Positions 6,681 through 13,634 of a stretch of 15,341 nucleotides of DNA are shown here, one piece after another. Each line of letters starts with the position of its first letter. Within the stretch, counting starts at the first letter, position 1. The notes beneath the pieces are model-generated. The model was not told the origin of the DNA and did not search any database. It worked only from the letters and a program-made list of their open reading frames with translations. The translations under genes were made by a program, and so were the position numbers. This DNA is from QHWT01 sp046734675 (lineage in GTDB: Bacteria > Acidobacteriota > Vicinamibacteria > Vicinamibacterales > 2-12-FULL-66-21), in NCBI GenBank assembly GCA_046734675.1, contig JBKPRU010000263.1, forward strand, positions 1-15,341, written 5' to 3'.

Positions 6681-7995
6681 CGGCGCATGGTGGTGGCTGC
6701 TCCGCAAGGAATGGCGCGAGCTGCTCGCGTCGCGCGCGTGGTGGGTGATGCTCGTGCTCATCGGCCCGCTCGTCGGCGTGTCGTTCGTCAGCGCGGTGCG
6801 CACGTATGCGGAGCTGAGCGGACTCAATGGCACGGCGGCGGGCGTCGGCGAAGCGTTCTCGCCGCTCATCGGGATCTGGGCGCCGACGTTCAGCGCCTGC
6901 GAGCTCGCCGCTGCGTTCCTGCTGCCGTTCGTGGGCATACGGCTGGTCGCCGGCGACCGGCAGAGCGGCGCGCTGAAGCTGGAACTGCAGCATCCGATGC
7001 CCGCGGTCGCGCGGCTCGGCGCGAAGGTGGTGGTGCTGCTCGCGGGCTGGGCGATCGCGTCGCTTGCGCCACTCGTCGCGATCCTCTTGTGGAGCACGTA
7101 CGGCGGACGGATCTACGTGCCGGAGCTGGTGAGCGTTGCGGCGGGCCACGTGCTGAACGCGGGCCTGACGATCGCGCTCGCCGCGGCCACCGCGTCGCTG
7201 ACCGAGCATCCGTCGACCGCGGCGATCCTCACGCTGAGCGTGACCGTGGGCACGTGGGTCCTCAACTTCGTCGCCGCCGTGCACGGCGGGGTGTGGGAAC
7301 GCGCCGCCGGATATACGCCGACCGCGATGGTCGCGGAGTTCCAGCACGGGCTCGTACGGCTCGACACCGTGCTGGTGGCGCTCGCGCTGGTCGCGGCGGG
7401 CCTTGCGGTTGCGGCGGTCTGGACGCGGCTTGGCGTCGCCGTTCGCCGGCGGGTCGTCGAGTCGATGGCGGTGGCGGCGATCGCGATGCTGGTAATCGGC
7501 GCGGCCACGCGGGTGACGGCGAGCTGGGATCTGTCCGAGAACCGCATGAACTCGTTCGCCGAAGCCGATGAAGACGCGCTCTCGCACATCCGCGGACGGC
7601 TGCGGATCGAGGCGCACCTCGCGCCCGAGGACCCGCGGCGCGTGGATCTCGAACGGCAGTCGCTCTCGAAGTTGCGGCGTGTGCTGCCGGACGTGCGGGT
7701 CGACTACGTGTCAGCGACGTCGGTGGGGCTGTTCGAGCAAACGAGCGAGCACTACGGCGAGATCTGGTACGAGCTCGACGCCCGCCGCATCATGAGCCGT
7801 GTGACGACGGTCGAGGGCGTGCTCGAGGCGATCTATGCCGTCGCAGGGATGACGCCGCCGGCGGAGTCGGGCACGTCCGTGTTTCGCGGCTATCCGTTGG
7901 CGACGCCGCCGCGATTCGCGTCCGCGATTTTTTACGGCGCCTGGCCGGCAGTCGTGGCCGCCGTCGCCGTCGTGCAACGGAGGAGACATCGATGA
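6658..7995 (+). CDS. ABC-2 type permease with GldG-like C-terminal region
   Basis: A 445-residue inner-membrane permease. Hydrophobic segments lie at about 28-47, 72-98, 121-146, 156-181, 187-208, 236-256, 267-285 and 424-440. The first six resemble a GldF/ABC-2 permease core. After the seventh comes SWDLSENRMNSF (289-300), the DLTENRxxSLS-like opening of GldG-type auxiliary domains. An extracytoplasmic stretch of about 130 residues follows, containing YGEIWYELDARRIMSR (366-381), and then a last membrane segment. It therefore looks like a GldF-GldG fusion with a shortened GldG part. Substrate is unknown. The ATG is inside the ATPase gene (23-nt overlap), and the stop overlaps the next start in ATGA. 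Confidence 0.85.
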   Translation: MWFLRSPDGAWWWLLRKEWRELLASRAWWVMLVLIGPLVGVSFVSAVRTYAELSGLNGTAAGVGEAFSPLIGIWAPTFSACELAAAFLLPFVGIRLVAGDRQSGALKLELQHPMPAVARLGAKVVVLLAGWAIASLAPLVAILLWSTYGGRIYVPELVSVAAGHVLNAGLTIALAAATASLTEHPSTAAILTLSVTVGTWVLNFVAAVHGGVWERAAGYTPTAMVAEFQHGLVRLDTVLVALALVAAGLAVAAVWTRLGVAVRRRVVESMAVAAIAMLVIGAATRVTASWDLSENRMNSFAEADEDALSHIRGRLRIEAHLAPEDPRRVDLERQSLSKLRRVLPDVRVDYVSATSVGLFEQTSEHYGEIWYELDARRIMSRVTTVEGVLEAIYAVAGMTPPAESGTSVFRGYPLATPPRFASAIFYGAWPAVVAAVAVVQRRRHR

Positions 7996-8777
7996 AGGGA
8001 TTCGTGCGTGCGCTGCTCGTCCTCGCGCTCGTGCCGCTCGCGGCGGCCGAGACGAAGGTCGATCTGAGCAAGGAGGACGTCGGGAAGCCGCCGAAGACGT
8101 TCGAGCCAATGGTCGGCACGTGGCTGATCGCGCAGGACGGCGCCGACAAGGTCGTGATGGTCGACGGCCGACCGTGGGTCGCGAGCAAGGACAACCCCAC
8201 GAAGCTGCTGGTGCAAAGCGCGCGCAAGCTGTACGGCACGTCGAACGAAGAGCTGATGGACAACGCGAAGCAGTTCGCCTACTACCCGGTCGCGGTGCTG
8301 AAGAGCGTGCCGCAGTTCTCGAACGGCACGATCAGCGTCAAGTTCAAGACGATCGCCGGCGACGCCGATCGCGCGTCGGGGATCCTCTTCAACGTCAAAC
8401 CGAACGGCGACTGGCTGGCGGTGCGCTACAACGACACCGAGAACAACATCGCGCTCTGGGAGTTTCATAACGGCATCCGCCGGCCGGTCCGCTTCAGCGA
8501 TCGCAACCACAAGTTCATGCTCGACCGCCGCGAGTGGCACGAGCTGAAGATGACGGTCGAGGGCGCCGACTTCAAGGCGTGGCTCGACGGCGCCCCCGCA
8601 CTCGAGTACACGCTGGGCAGCGAGCCCGGTCCCGGACGCAACAACGCGGCGCCGCACCCGGACCTGTTTCCCGCCAACAACCCCGTCCTCCGGCCGCCGG
8701 TGTCGGGACGGATCGGGCTGTGGGCGAAGACCGACAGCACGAGCTATTTCAAGGACTACGTCGTGGCGCCGAAGTAG
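7992..8777 (+). CDS. Secreted beta-sandwich protein (LamG/DUF1080-like)
   Basis: A 261-residue exported protein. The signal peptide covers about 1-19 (MKGFVRALLVLALVPLAAA). The body has features of concanavalin-like jelly-roll folds seen in DUF1080/family-16-like glycan proteins: GTISVKFKTIAGDADRASGI (113-132), then WLAVRYNDTENNIALWEF (140-157), WHELKMTVEGADFKAWLDG (182-200) and a closing GRIGLWAKTDSTSYFKDYVV (240-259). It may bind or hydrolyse a carbohydrate, but no catalytic residues can be assigned. The ATG overlaps the permease stop (ATGA), so it is the third gene of the ABC operon and probably works with the transporter on the periplasmic side. Confidence 0.8.
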   Translation: MKGFVRALLVLALVPLAAAETKVDLSKEDVGKPPKTFEPMVGTWLIAQDGADKVVMVDGRPWVASKDNPTKLLVQSARKLYGTSNEELMDNAKQFAYYPVAVLKSVPQFSNGTISVKFKTIAGDADRASGILFNVKPNGDWLAVRYNDTENNIALWEFHNGIRRPVRFSDRNHKFMLDRREWHELKMTVEGADFKAWLDGAPALEYTLGSEPGPGRNNAAPHPDLFPANNPVLRPPVSGRIGLWAKTDSTSYFKDYVVAPK

Positions 8778-8793
8778 CGGCGCCGATCAGCGC

Positions 8794-8900
8794 GGCGGGT
8801 CTAAAGACCCGCCCTACGTACGAGGTTCCGACAGGTGTAGGCCGGGTCTTCAGACCCGGCGACGAGGATGACAGGTGTAGGGCGGGTCTCTGGACCCGCC
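8794..8900. repeat. Three hairpin repeats of the GTAGGGCGG family
   Basis: The hairpins are GGCGGGTC-TAAA-GACCCGCC (8794-8813), GCCGGGTC-TTCA-GACCCGGC (8841-8860) and GGCGGGTC-TCTG-GACCCGCC (8881-8900). The last two follow a direct repeat GACAGGTGTAGG at 8830-8841 and 8870-8881, which recurs at 11955. The first is in the opposite orientation (CTAC on its right). They fill the gap between the secreted protein and the TonB receptor and could attenuate read-through. No T-tract is present. Confidence 0.85.
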
Positions 8901-8917
8901 GTGATCGGGGGGAGATA

Positions 8918-11896
8918 TTGAAGAAAGTTCTGGCCGTCCTACTAACGCTCTTCTGCGCGATCGCGCCCGCCGCGGCGCAGTCGCCCGACAACGCCTCGGT
9001 GGCCGTTGTCGTCATTGACCAATCCGGCGCGATCGTCAGCGACGCGCAGGTGACGGTGTCCAACACGGAGACTGGCGCGGTCCGCGAAGGCGCGTCCGGC
9101 ACCGATGGACGCGTGACCTTTCCGGCCCTGCCGCTCACGGGCACGTACACGGTTGCGGTGGAGAAACAGGGATTCGGACGCGAGGAGCGGAGCAACATCA
9201 CGCTGCGCGCGGGTGAAACTGCAACGCTGCGGGTGAAGTTGCTGGTCGGCACCGAGAAAGCGGAAGTCACGGTGTACGGCACGAACCAGGGCGTGCGCGC
9301 CGACCCGCAGATCGGCCGCCGCATCGACAGCGCGACCGTCGACGAGACGCCGATCCTCGGCCGCAAGCTCACCACGCTGCCGCTCTTCAACTCCGCTTTC
9401 CGGCAGGGGAAGGGCACCGGCGATCTCTTCGTCAACGCCACGTACTTCATCACCGGCGCGGGCAGCCGCCGCACCACGACGTTCATGCTCGACGGCGCCA
9501 GCAACGACGAGAGCTGGGGGCGGCAGACGATGCTGGCGACCGTGCCGGTGAGCGCGGTCCAGGAAGTCTCGGTGCTCTCGAATGCTTTCTCGGCGGAGTT
9601 CGGCTGGACGTCTGGTCCCGCCATGAACATCGTCACGAAATCGGGTACGAACGCGCTCCACGGCGAGGGACTGTACCTCGCGCGTCCCGGCGGCATGCAG
9701 GCGAAGACGTTCTCGACCGACGGCTTCTGCGCGCCGTCGGTGCCGTCGTGCACGACGCCGAACACGCTCGCAGCGATCAACCCGGCCGACGTGCCGGACG
9801 AACTGCACCAGGTGTCCGGCTCGATCGGCGGTCCCATCGTCAAGGATCGGACGTTCGTCTTCGGAGCCGCCGACTACACGCATCAGGATCGGACGACGTT
9901 CCTCTCGCCGACGCTGCCGTCGTTCGTGCTGCCGGCGGACGGCAGCCTCGAATACGTGGGCAACTATCAGCAGAAGCTGTTGAACGCGCGCGTCGATCAC
10001 AAGCTCTCGCAGCTGCAGACGGTGATGGCGCGCTTCAACCTCGATCGCATGTTCGATACGAACCCCAATGACGCCGTGGTCGGGACGAACGCGCCAACCG
10101 TGGCCCGCCGCTACGAACGCGCGTCGTGGTCGGCGCAGGCCAACCACACGGCGGTGCTGCGCGCCAACATGCTGAACGAAGCGCGCGTCGCCTACCTGCA
10201 CGGCGATCCCGTGACGCGGTGGGAAGCGCAGTCGCTCTCGACGACATACACGCGCGCCGGATCGGTGCCGTTCACGATTGGCGAGTCGCGGTCCGCGGAT
10301 CTCTGGGGACATCAGCTGCAGTTCGCGGACACACTGTCGTGGACGCACGGGCGCCACAATCTGCGCATCGGCGGCAGCGTCATGCGCCACACGACCGGCG
10401 GCTTCGGCAGCGAACCGGGTCAGGCGATCCTCGGCACCTTCACGTTCCTCAACACGACGACCGCGCCGTTCGAGCAGCTGACGCTTGCCGACGTGCAGCA
10501 GTACTCGCAGCCGGTGAGCTACGGGATCACGAGCTACACGATGAAGCAGTGGATGTCGGTCGCGTTCGTGCAGGACAGCCTGCGGGTGGGGAACGATCTG
10601 ACGCTCGATCTCGGGCTCCGCTACGACCGGCAGACGCTGACCGACGCGACCAACAACATCGCGCCGCGCGTCGGCTTCGGCTGGCATCCGGGCGGCAACG
10701 CGCGCGTCGCGATCCGCGGCGGCTACGGCATGTATTACACGCAGATCCGCGCGAACGCGCTCGCCAGCGCGTTGACCGGGGGTCTCGACGGCATCACGAC
10801 CTACACGGCGACGCCCGGGCAGACCGGGTTCCCGACGTGCCTCGAAGCGCCCTGCGTCCCGGTGCCGCTCGATCCGCGCACGCTCCCGACCTCGCAGCAG
10901 CCGGCGCGCAACATCACGATCCGCGCCGGCGACCGCGAGTTCTATCGATCGCAGTTCGCGAGCTACGGGCTCGACTTCGACCTGCTGCCCAACTATCCCG
11001 ACGAGTTCGTCAATCCGCGCAGCCAGGTGCTGTCGATTGGCGCCGAACGCGAGATCCTGCGCGGCCTCTTCGCCGGCGCCGATTACGTGCATCAGCACTG
11101 GACCGATCTCGATCGCACCGTCGATCTGAACGCGCCGGCGCCGTTCGATCGCACCGCGCCGGGCCAGACGCGCAGCGTCGGGGCCGCGAATGCCACGCGA
11201 CCGCTCGTGCCGGTCAACGGCGGCGTGCGCGCGGTGAACGTGCTGATGAACCTCGGCACCGCCGACTACGACGGCCTGCAGGCGCAGGTGTCCTACCGCG
11301 GGAGCTCGAAGCTGTACGCCGCGGTGAGCTACACCTTGTCGAAGGCCACGAACACGACCGAGCCGGATGGCAATGGCATCGCGCCGAACGACTCCAACAT
11401 CGCGCGGCTGGGTGATCCGGAACGTGGCCCGAGCGTCGTCGATCAGCGCCATCGCGCGGTGATCACGGTCAGCTACACCCTCCCATATGAGTTCACGCTC
11501 GGCACGTTCACGCAGCTGGCGTCGGCGCGTCCGTTCAATTCCACTACGGGCATCGACAACAACGGCGACACCGCGAACAACGATCGGCCGGTGATCGACG
11601 GCGCGGTGATTGGGAAGTCGGCGTTCCGCGGGACGGGGACGCAGGACGTCTCCGCCTTTGTCGAGAAGCGGCTCCGGCTTGGCCGACAGAGCGTGCTGCT
11701 CCGCGCCGAAGGGTTCAACCTGTTCAACCACGGCAACCTGCTCGGACGGGCGCAGACGATCTACGGCGACACCGGGACGCCGAACGCGACCTTCGGCCAG
11801 CTGGTCGCCGTCGGGTCGGCCACCAACGCGCTCCCCAGCCTCGCCAACATCGATCCCCCGAGGATGGTGCAGTTGCAGGTCCGCTACATCTTCTAA
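8918..11896 (+). CDS. Oar-like TonB-dependent receptor with carboxypeptidase-regulatory domain
   Basis: A 992-residue outer-membrane transporter, expected to import a bulky ligand using TonB energy. The signal peptide covers 1-20 or 1-21 (MKKVLAVLLTLFCAIAPAAA). A carboxypeptidase-regulatory beta-sandwich lies at about 26-110, with SGTDGRVTFPALPLTGTYTV. The plug domain spans about 130-245 and contains FMLDGASNDESWG and VQEVSVLSNAFSAEFGWTSG. A long beta-barrel follows, ending in the aromatic VRYIF. The start is TTG 8918, preceded by GGGGGGAG (8907-8914). The frame is open upstream, but only TTG gives a sensible signal peptide. It may serve the neighbouring ABC/beta-sandwich genes, possibly for a glycan, but three hairpins separate them. 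Ligand is unknown. Confidence 0.93.
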   Translation: MKKVLAVLLTLFCAIAPAAAQSPDNASVAVVVIDQSGAIVSDAQVTVSNTETGAVREGASGTDGRVTFPALPLTGTYTVAVEKQGFGREERSNITLRAGETATLRVKLLVGTEKAEVTVYGTNQGVRADPQIGRRIDSATVDETPILGRKLTTLPLFNSAFRQGKGTGDLFVNATYFITGAGSRRTTTFMLDGASNDESWGRQTMLATVPVSAVQEVSVLSNAFSAEFGWTSGPAMNIVTKSGTNALHGEGLYLARPGGMQAKTFSTDGFCAPSVPSCTTPNTLAAINPADVPDELHQVSGSIGGPIVKDRTFVFGAADYTHQDRTTFLSPTLPSFVLPADGSLEYVGNYQQKLLNARVDHKLSQLQTVMARFNLDRMFDTNPNDAVVGTNAPTVARRYERASWSAQANHTAVLRANMLNEARVAYLHGDPVTRWEAQSLSTTYTRAGSVPFTIGESRSADLWGHQLQFADTLSWTHGRHNLRIGGSVMRHTTGGFGSEPGQAILGTFTFLNTTTAPFEQLTLADVQQYSQPVSYGITSYTMKQWMSVAFVQDSLRVGNDLTLDLGLRYDRQTLTDATNNIAPRVGFGWHPGGNARVAIRGGYGMYYTQIRANALASALTGGLDGITTYTATPGQTGFPTCLEAPCVPVPLDPRTLPTSQQPARNITIRAGDREFYRSQFASYGLDFDLLPNYPDEFVNPRSQVLSIGAEREILRGLFAGADYVHQHWTDLDRTVDLNAPAPFDRTAPGQTRSVGAANATRPLVPVNGGVRAVNVLMNLGTADYDGLQAQVSYRGSSKLYAAVSYTLSKATNTTEPDGNGIAPNDSNIARLGDPERGPSVVDQRHRAVITVSYTLPYEFTLGTFTQLASARPFNSTTGIDNNGDTANNDRPVIDGAVIGKSAFRGTGTQDVSAFVEKRLRLGRQSVLLRAEGFNLFNHGNLLGRAQTIYGDTGTPNATFGQLVAVGSATNALPSLANIDPPRMVQLQVRYIF

Positions 11897-11900
11897 CTGT

Positions 11901-12034
11901 GCCGGGTCTGAAGACCCGGCCTACGACCGTCACGTCTGGCGACGCGGCACGCGTGACAGGTGTAGGGCGGACTTTCAGGTCCGCCCCCCACGGCATTCGG
12001 CATTCGGCAGACGGCATTCGGCATTTGGCATTGA
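11901..12034. repeat. Hairpin repeats and CGGCATT repeats downstream of the TonB receptor
   Basis: GCCGGGTC-TGAA-GACCCGGC (11901-11920) starts 4 nt after the receptor stop. With flanks it is identical over 26 nt to 1964-1989. GGGCGGAC-N6-GTCCGCCC (11965-11986) follows the GACAGGTGTAGG lead and has different but still paired stem bases. Positions 11991-12032 hold five CGGCATT/TGGCATT iterations broken by one CAGA. This is the same family as 12563-12697, in the opposite orientation. Confidence 0.8.
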
Positions 12035-12035
12035 G

Positions 12036-12061
12036 TCGGGCGGCGATTTCCTGCCGCCCGA
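12036..12061. repeat. Perfect 9-bp hairpin upstream of the NTF2-like gene
   Basis: TCGGGCGGC (12036-12044) and GCCGCCCGA (12053-12061) pair perfectly around the 8-nt loop GATTTCCT. It lies between the CGGCATT repeats and the next gene. It could end transcription from the TonB receptor, though no T-tract follows. The possible -35 of the next gene lies in its loop. Confidence 0.5.
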
Positions 12062-12075
12062 ACATCAGCTATGAT
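12047..12075 (+). promoter_or_regulatory. Possible sigma70-type promoter for the NTF2-like gene
   Basis: TATGAT (12070-12075) matches the -10 consensus at five of six positions. TTTCCT, 17 nt upstream (12047-12052), is a weak -35. Transcription would begin near 12082, leaving a leader of about 26 nt that carries the GGAGG ribosome site. This is inferred from spacing only. Confidence 0.3.
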
Positions 12076-12107
12076 CCGCGCCGTCCAAGGCCCCGGAGGC
12101 ATGTGCC

Positions 12108-12563
12108 ATGCGACGAGCAGCGACGATTCTCCTCATCCTGTGTTCTGTAGCCGCGGTGTCCGCGCAGTCGAAACCGACCGCCAAAGGGCGGGCCGACCAC
12201 TCGGCGGACGAAGCGGCCCTGTCGAAGTTGATGACGACGCTCGCCGACTCGGTGTCGGCGGGCAACTACAAGGCGGCGGCGGCGCTCTGGGACGAAGACG
12301 GGGTCTATTACTCCGTCGAGGGCCAGAAGGTCACGGGCCCGACGCAGATCGAGGCAGCGTTTGCCGAAGCGCTCCAGGGCGCGCGCCTCAGCCTCCAGAA
12401 CAGCAGCGTGCACTGGGCGACGGCGGACGTTGCCGTGACGCAGGGCTCCTGGCAGGCCAACGACGGCGGCGGCGCGAACAGCGGCCTCTTCATGGCCGTC
12501 ATGCGCAAGTCGGGGGCGGCGTGGAAGTTCGTCGAGGTCCGTCCCTGGATCCCCGCGCAGTAG
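12108..12563 (+). CDS. Secreted NTF2/SnoaL-like protein (SgcJ/EcaC, DUF4440 type)
   Basis: A 151-residue exported protein with a cone-shaped NTF2-like fold. The signal peptide covers about 1-19 (MRRAATILLILCSVAAVSA). The domain opens with ADEAALSKLMTTLADSVSAGNYKAAAALWDEDGVYY in typical DUF4440 order. It continues with GPTQIEAAF and ends with the WKFVEVRPW strand. Such proteins bind small hydrophobic ligands or act as lyases or isomerases, and no catalytic residue can be named here. GGAGG at 12095-12099 lies 8 nt before ATG 12108, fixing the start. The gene is flanked on both sides by CGGCATT-family repeats in inverted orientation, and the downstream repeat begins in its stop codon. It appears to be a single-gene unit. 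Confidence 0.85.
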   Translation: MRRAATILLILCSVAAVSAQSKPTAKGRADHSADEAALSKLMTTLADSVSAGNYKAAAALWDEDGVYYSVEGQKVTGPTQIEAAFAEALQGARLSLQNSSVHWATADVAVTQGSWQANDGGGANSGLFMAVMRKSGAAWKFVEVRPWIPAQ

Positions 12564-12697
12564 TCAATGCCCAATGCCGGCTTGCTGCGTGTCAATGCCG
12601 AATGCCGGCTCGCTGCGCGTCAATGCCGAAGGCCGGTTCGGCATTGACATTGGGGCTTCGGCATTGACATTTGGCATTCAGCATTTGGCATTGACAC
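12563..12697. repeat. GTCAATGCCGAATGCC repeat array
   Basis: Two tandem 28-bp units (12563-12590 and 12591-12618) differ at only three positions. They are followed by a hairpin GTCAATGCCGAA-GGCCGG-TTCGGCATTGAC (12619-12648, perfect 12-bp arms). Inverted half-units (GGCATTGACAT, TTGGCATTCAGCAT, TTGGCATTGACAC) continue to 12697. It begins on the last base of the NTF2-like stop codon. Units are contiguous with no variable spacers, so this is not a CRISPR. Confidence 0.85.
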
Positions 12698-12707
12698 GCT
12701 GTGTCAA
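12691..12707. promoter_or_regulatory. Palindrome TTGACAC-GCT-GTGTCAA upstream of ku
   Basis: A perfect 7-bp inverted repeat around GCT, 55 nt upstream of the Ku ATG. Its left arm coincides with the end of the CGGCATT repeat array. It contains TTGACA, but no -10 box lies 15-19 nt downstream. It may be an operator for a dimeric regulator of ku or a repeat remnant. Confidence 0.3.
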
Positions 12708-12746
12708 AGGGTGCACCGGCGTGCACGGCGGCTCGTTCCTCCAACC

Positions 12747-12752
12747 GATAAT
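12747..12752 (+). promoter_or_regulatory. Possible -10 box close to the ku start
   Basis: GATAAT matches the -10 consensus at five of six positions and ends 9 nt before ATG 12762. If it is used, transcription would begin within a few bases of the start codon, giving a leaderless mRNA. This fits the lack of a good ribosome site (only GAGAG, 2 nt from the ATG). No -35 is recognisable. Low confidence. Confidence 0.25.
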
Positions 12753-12761
12753 GTGAGAGTT

Positions 12762-13634
12762 ATGGCAGCACGTCCGACCTGGAAAGGCTTCCTGAAAATC
12801 AGTCTGGTGAACATCCCGGTCCGGGTGTTCCCGGCGACCGATTCGGCCGCCACCATCAGCTTCAATCAACTCCACGGCGAGTGCCAGACGCGCATTCAGC
12901 AGAAGCGCTGGTGCCCGAAGTGCGAGCGCGAGGTGCCGCTGTCGGAGGTCGTGAAAGGCTACGAGTTCGAGAAGGGCCGCTACGTCGTGATGGAGGAGGA
13001 GGACCTCGCGAAGGTCCGTCCCGAGTCGACGCGGGTCATCGATCTCGTGCAGTTCACCGAGGTCGAAGCGATCGATCCCATCTACGTCGAGCGGCCGTAC
13101 TATCTCGCGCCCGACGGCCAGATGGCGCTCGAAGCCTTCGCGGTCATCCGCGACGGGATGAAAGGCAAGGCCGGCATCGGCAAACTCGCACTCTACGGGC
13201 GCGAGTACCTGGTCGCCGTGCAGCCGCGCGACAAGGGACTCGTCATGTACACCATGCGCCGGGCCAACGAGGTGCGCAGCATGGAGAACATCGAGGAGCT
13301 CGAGAACGTGCCCTCGAAGGTGCAGCCCGATCAGATCAAGCTGGCGAAGCAGGTGATCGAGAACTTCGAGGGCGTGCTCGATCTCGCCGAATACAAGGAC
13401 GCCTACCAGGAAGAACTGCAGCGCATCATCGACGCGAAGATCGCCGGTCAGGAAGTGGTTGCGACCGAGGAGCAGGCGCCGCCCAAGGTGGTGAACCTGA
13501 TGGACGCGCTCCGTCAGAGTCTCGACCGGGTGAGCACCACGAAGAAAAAATCCGCGAAGGTCGCCGAGATCGAAAAGCCCGCCAAGGCGGCGAAGGCCGC
13601 GCCGGTCAAGGAGAAGAAGCGCGCCCGCGGCTAG
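12762..13634 (+). CDS. ku: Non-homologous end joining protein Ku
   Basis: A 290-residue DNA-end-binding protein that forms a homodimeric ring and recruits LigD. The Ku core spans about 1-255: WKGFLKISLVNIPVRVF at 7-23, VVMEEEDLAKVRPESTRVIDL around 75-95, YYLAPD at 113-118, and GREYLVAVQPRDKGLVMYTMR at 146-166. C41 and the pair C51-P-K-C54 (in RWCPKCEREV) could form a small zinc site, as in some bacterial Ku proteins. The tail (about 260-290) is rich in Lys, Ala and Pro, a DNA-binding extension seen in many bacterial Ku proteins. ATG 12762 is chosen because the frame upstream to 12711 is repeat-derived. The stop overlaps the stop of the convergent small gene in CTAG. Confidence 0.95.
   Translation: MAARPTWKGFLKISLVNIPVRVFPATDSAATISFNQLHGECQTRIQQKRWCPKCEREVPLSEVVKGYEFEKGRYVVMEEEDLAKVRPESTRVIDLVQFTEVEAIDPIYVERPYYLAPDGQMALEAFAVIRDGMKGKAGIGKLALYGREYLVAVQPRDKGLVMYTMRRANEVRSMENIEELENVPSKVQPDQIKLAKQVIENFEGVLDLAEYKDAYQEELQRIIDAKIAGQEVVATEEQAPPKVVNLMDALRQSLDRVSTTKKKSAKVAEIEKPAKAAKAAPVKEKKRARG

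Noticed and set aside
5547..7097. 516-codon minus-strand frame crossing BlaI and the ABC ATPase
   Set aside because: It crosses two clear gene families in another frame and contains no recognisable domain.
8942..11731. 929-codon open frame on the minus strand antisense to the TonB receptor
   Set aside because: Its translation is Arg/Ala/Glu/His-rich with no domain and is explained by the GC-rich third positions of the receptor gene, which has a signal peptide, plug and barrel.
11901..11920. Rho-independent terminator after the TonB receptor
   Set aside because: The hairpin is strong and well placed but has no T-tract, and identical copies occur in other settings, so it is listed as a repeat instead.
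12563..12697. CRISPR-like array
   Set aside because: Only two near-identical contiguous units with no variable spacers, then inverted half-units; no cas genes nearby.
12711..12761. Extended Ku N-terminus
   Set aside because: The extra 17 residues are encoded by repeat-adjacent DNA, and MAARPTWKGFLKISL is the normal Ku opening.
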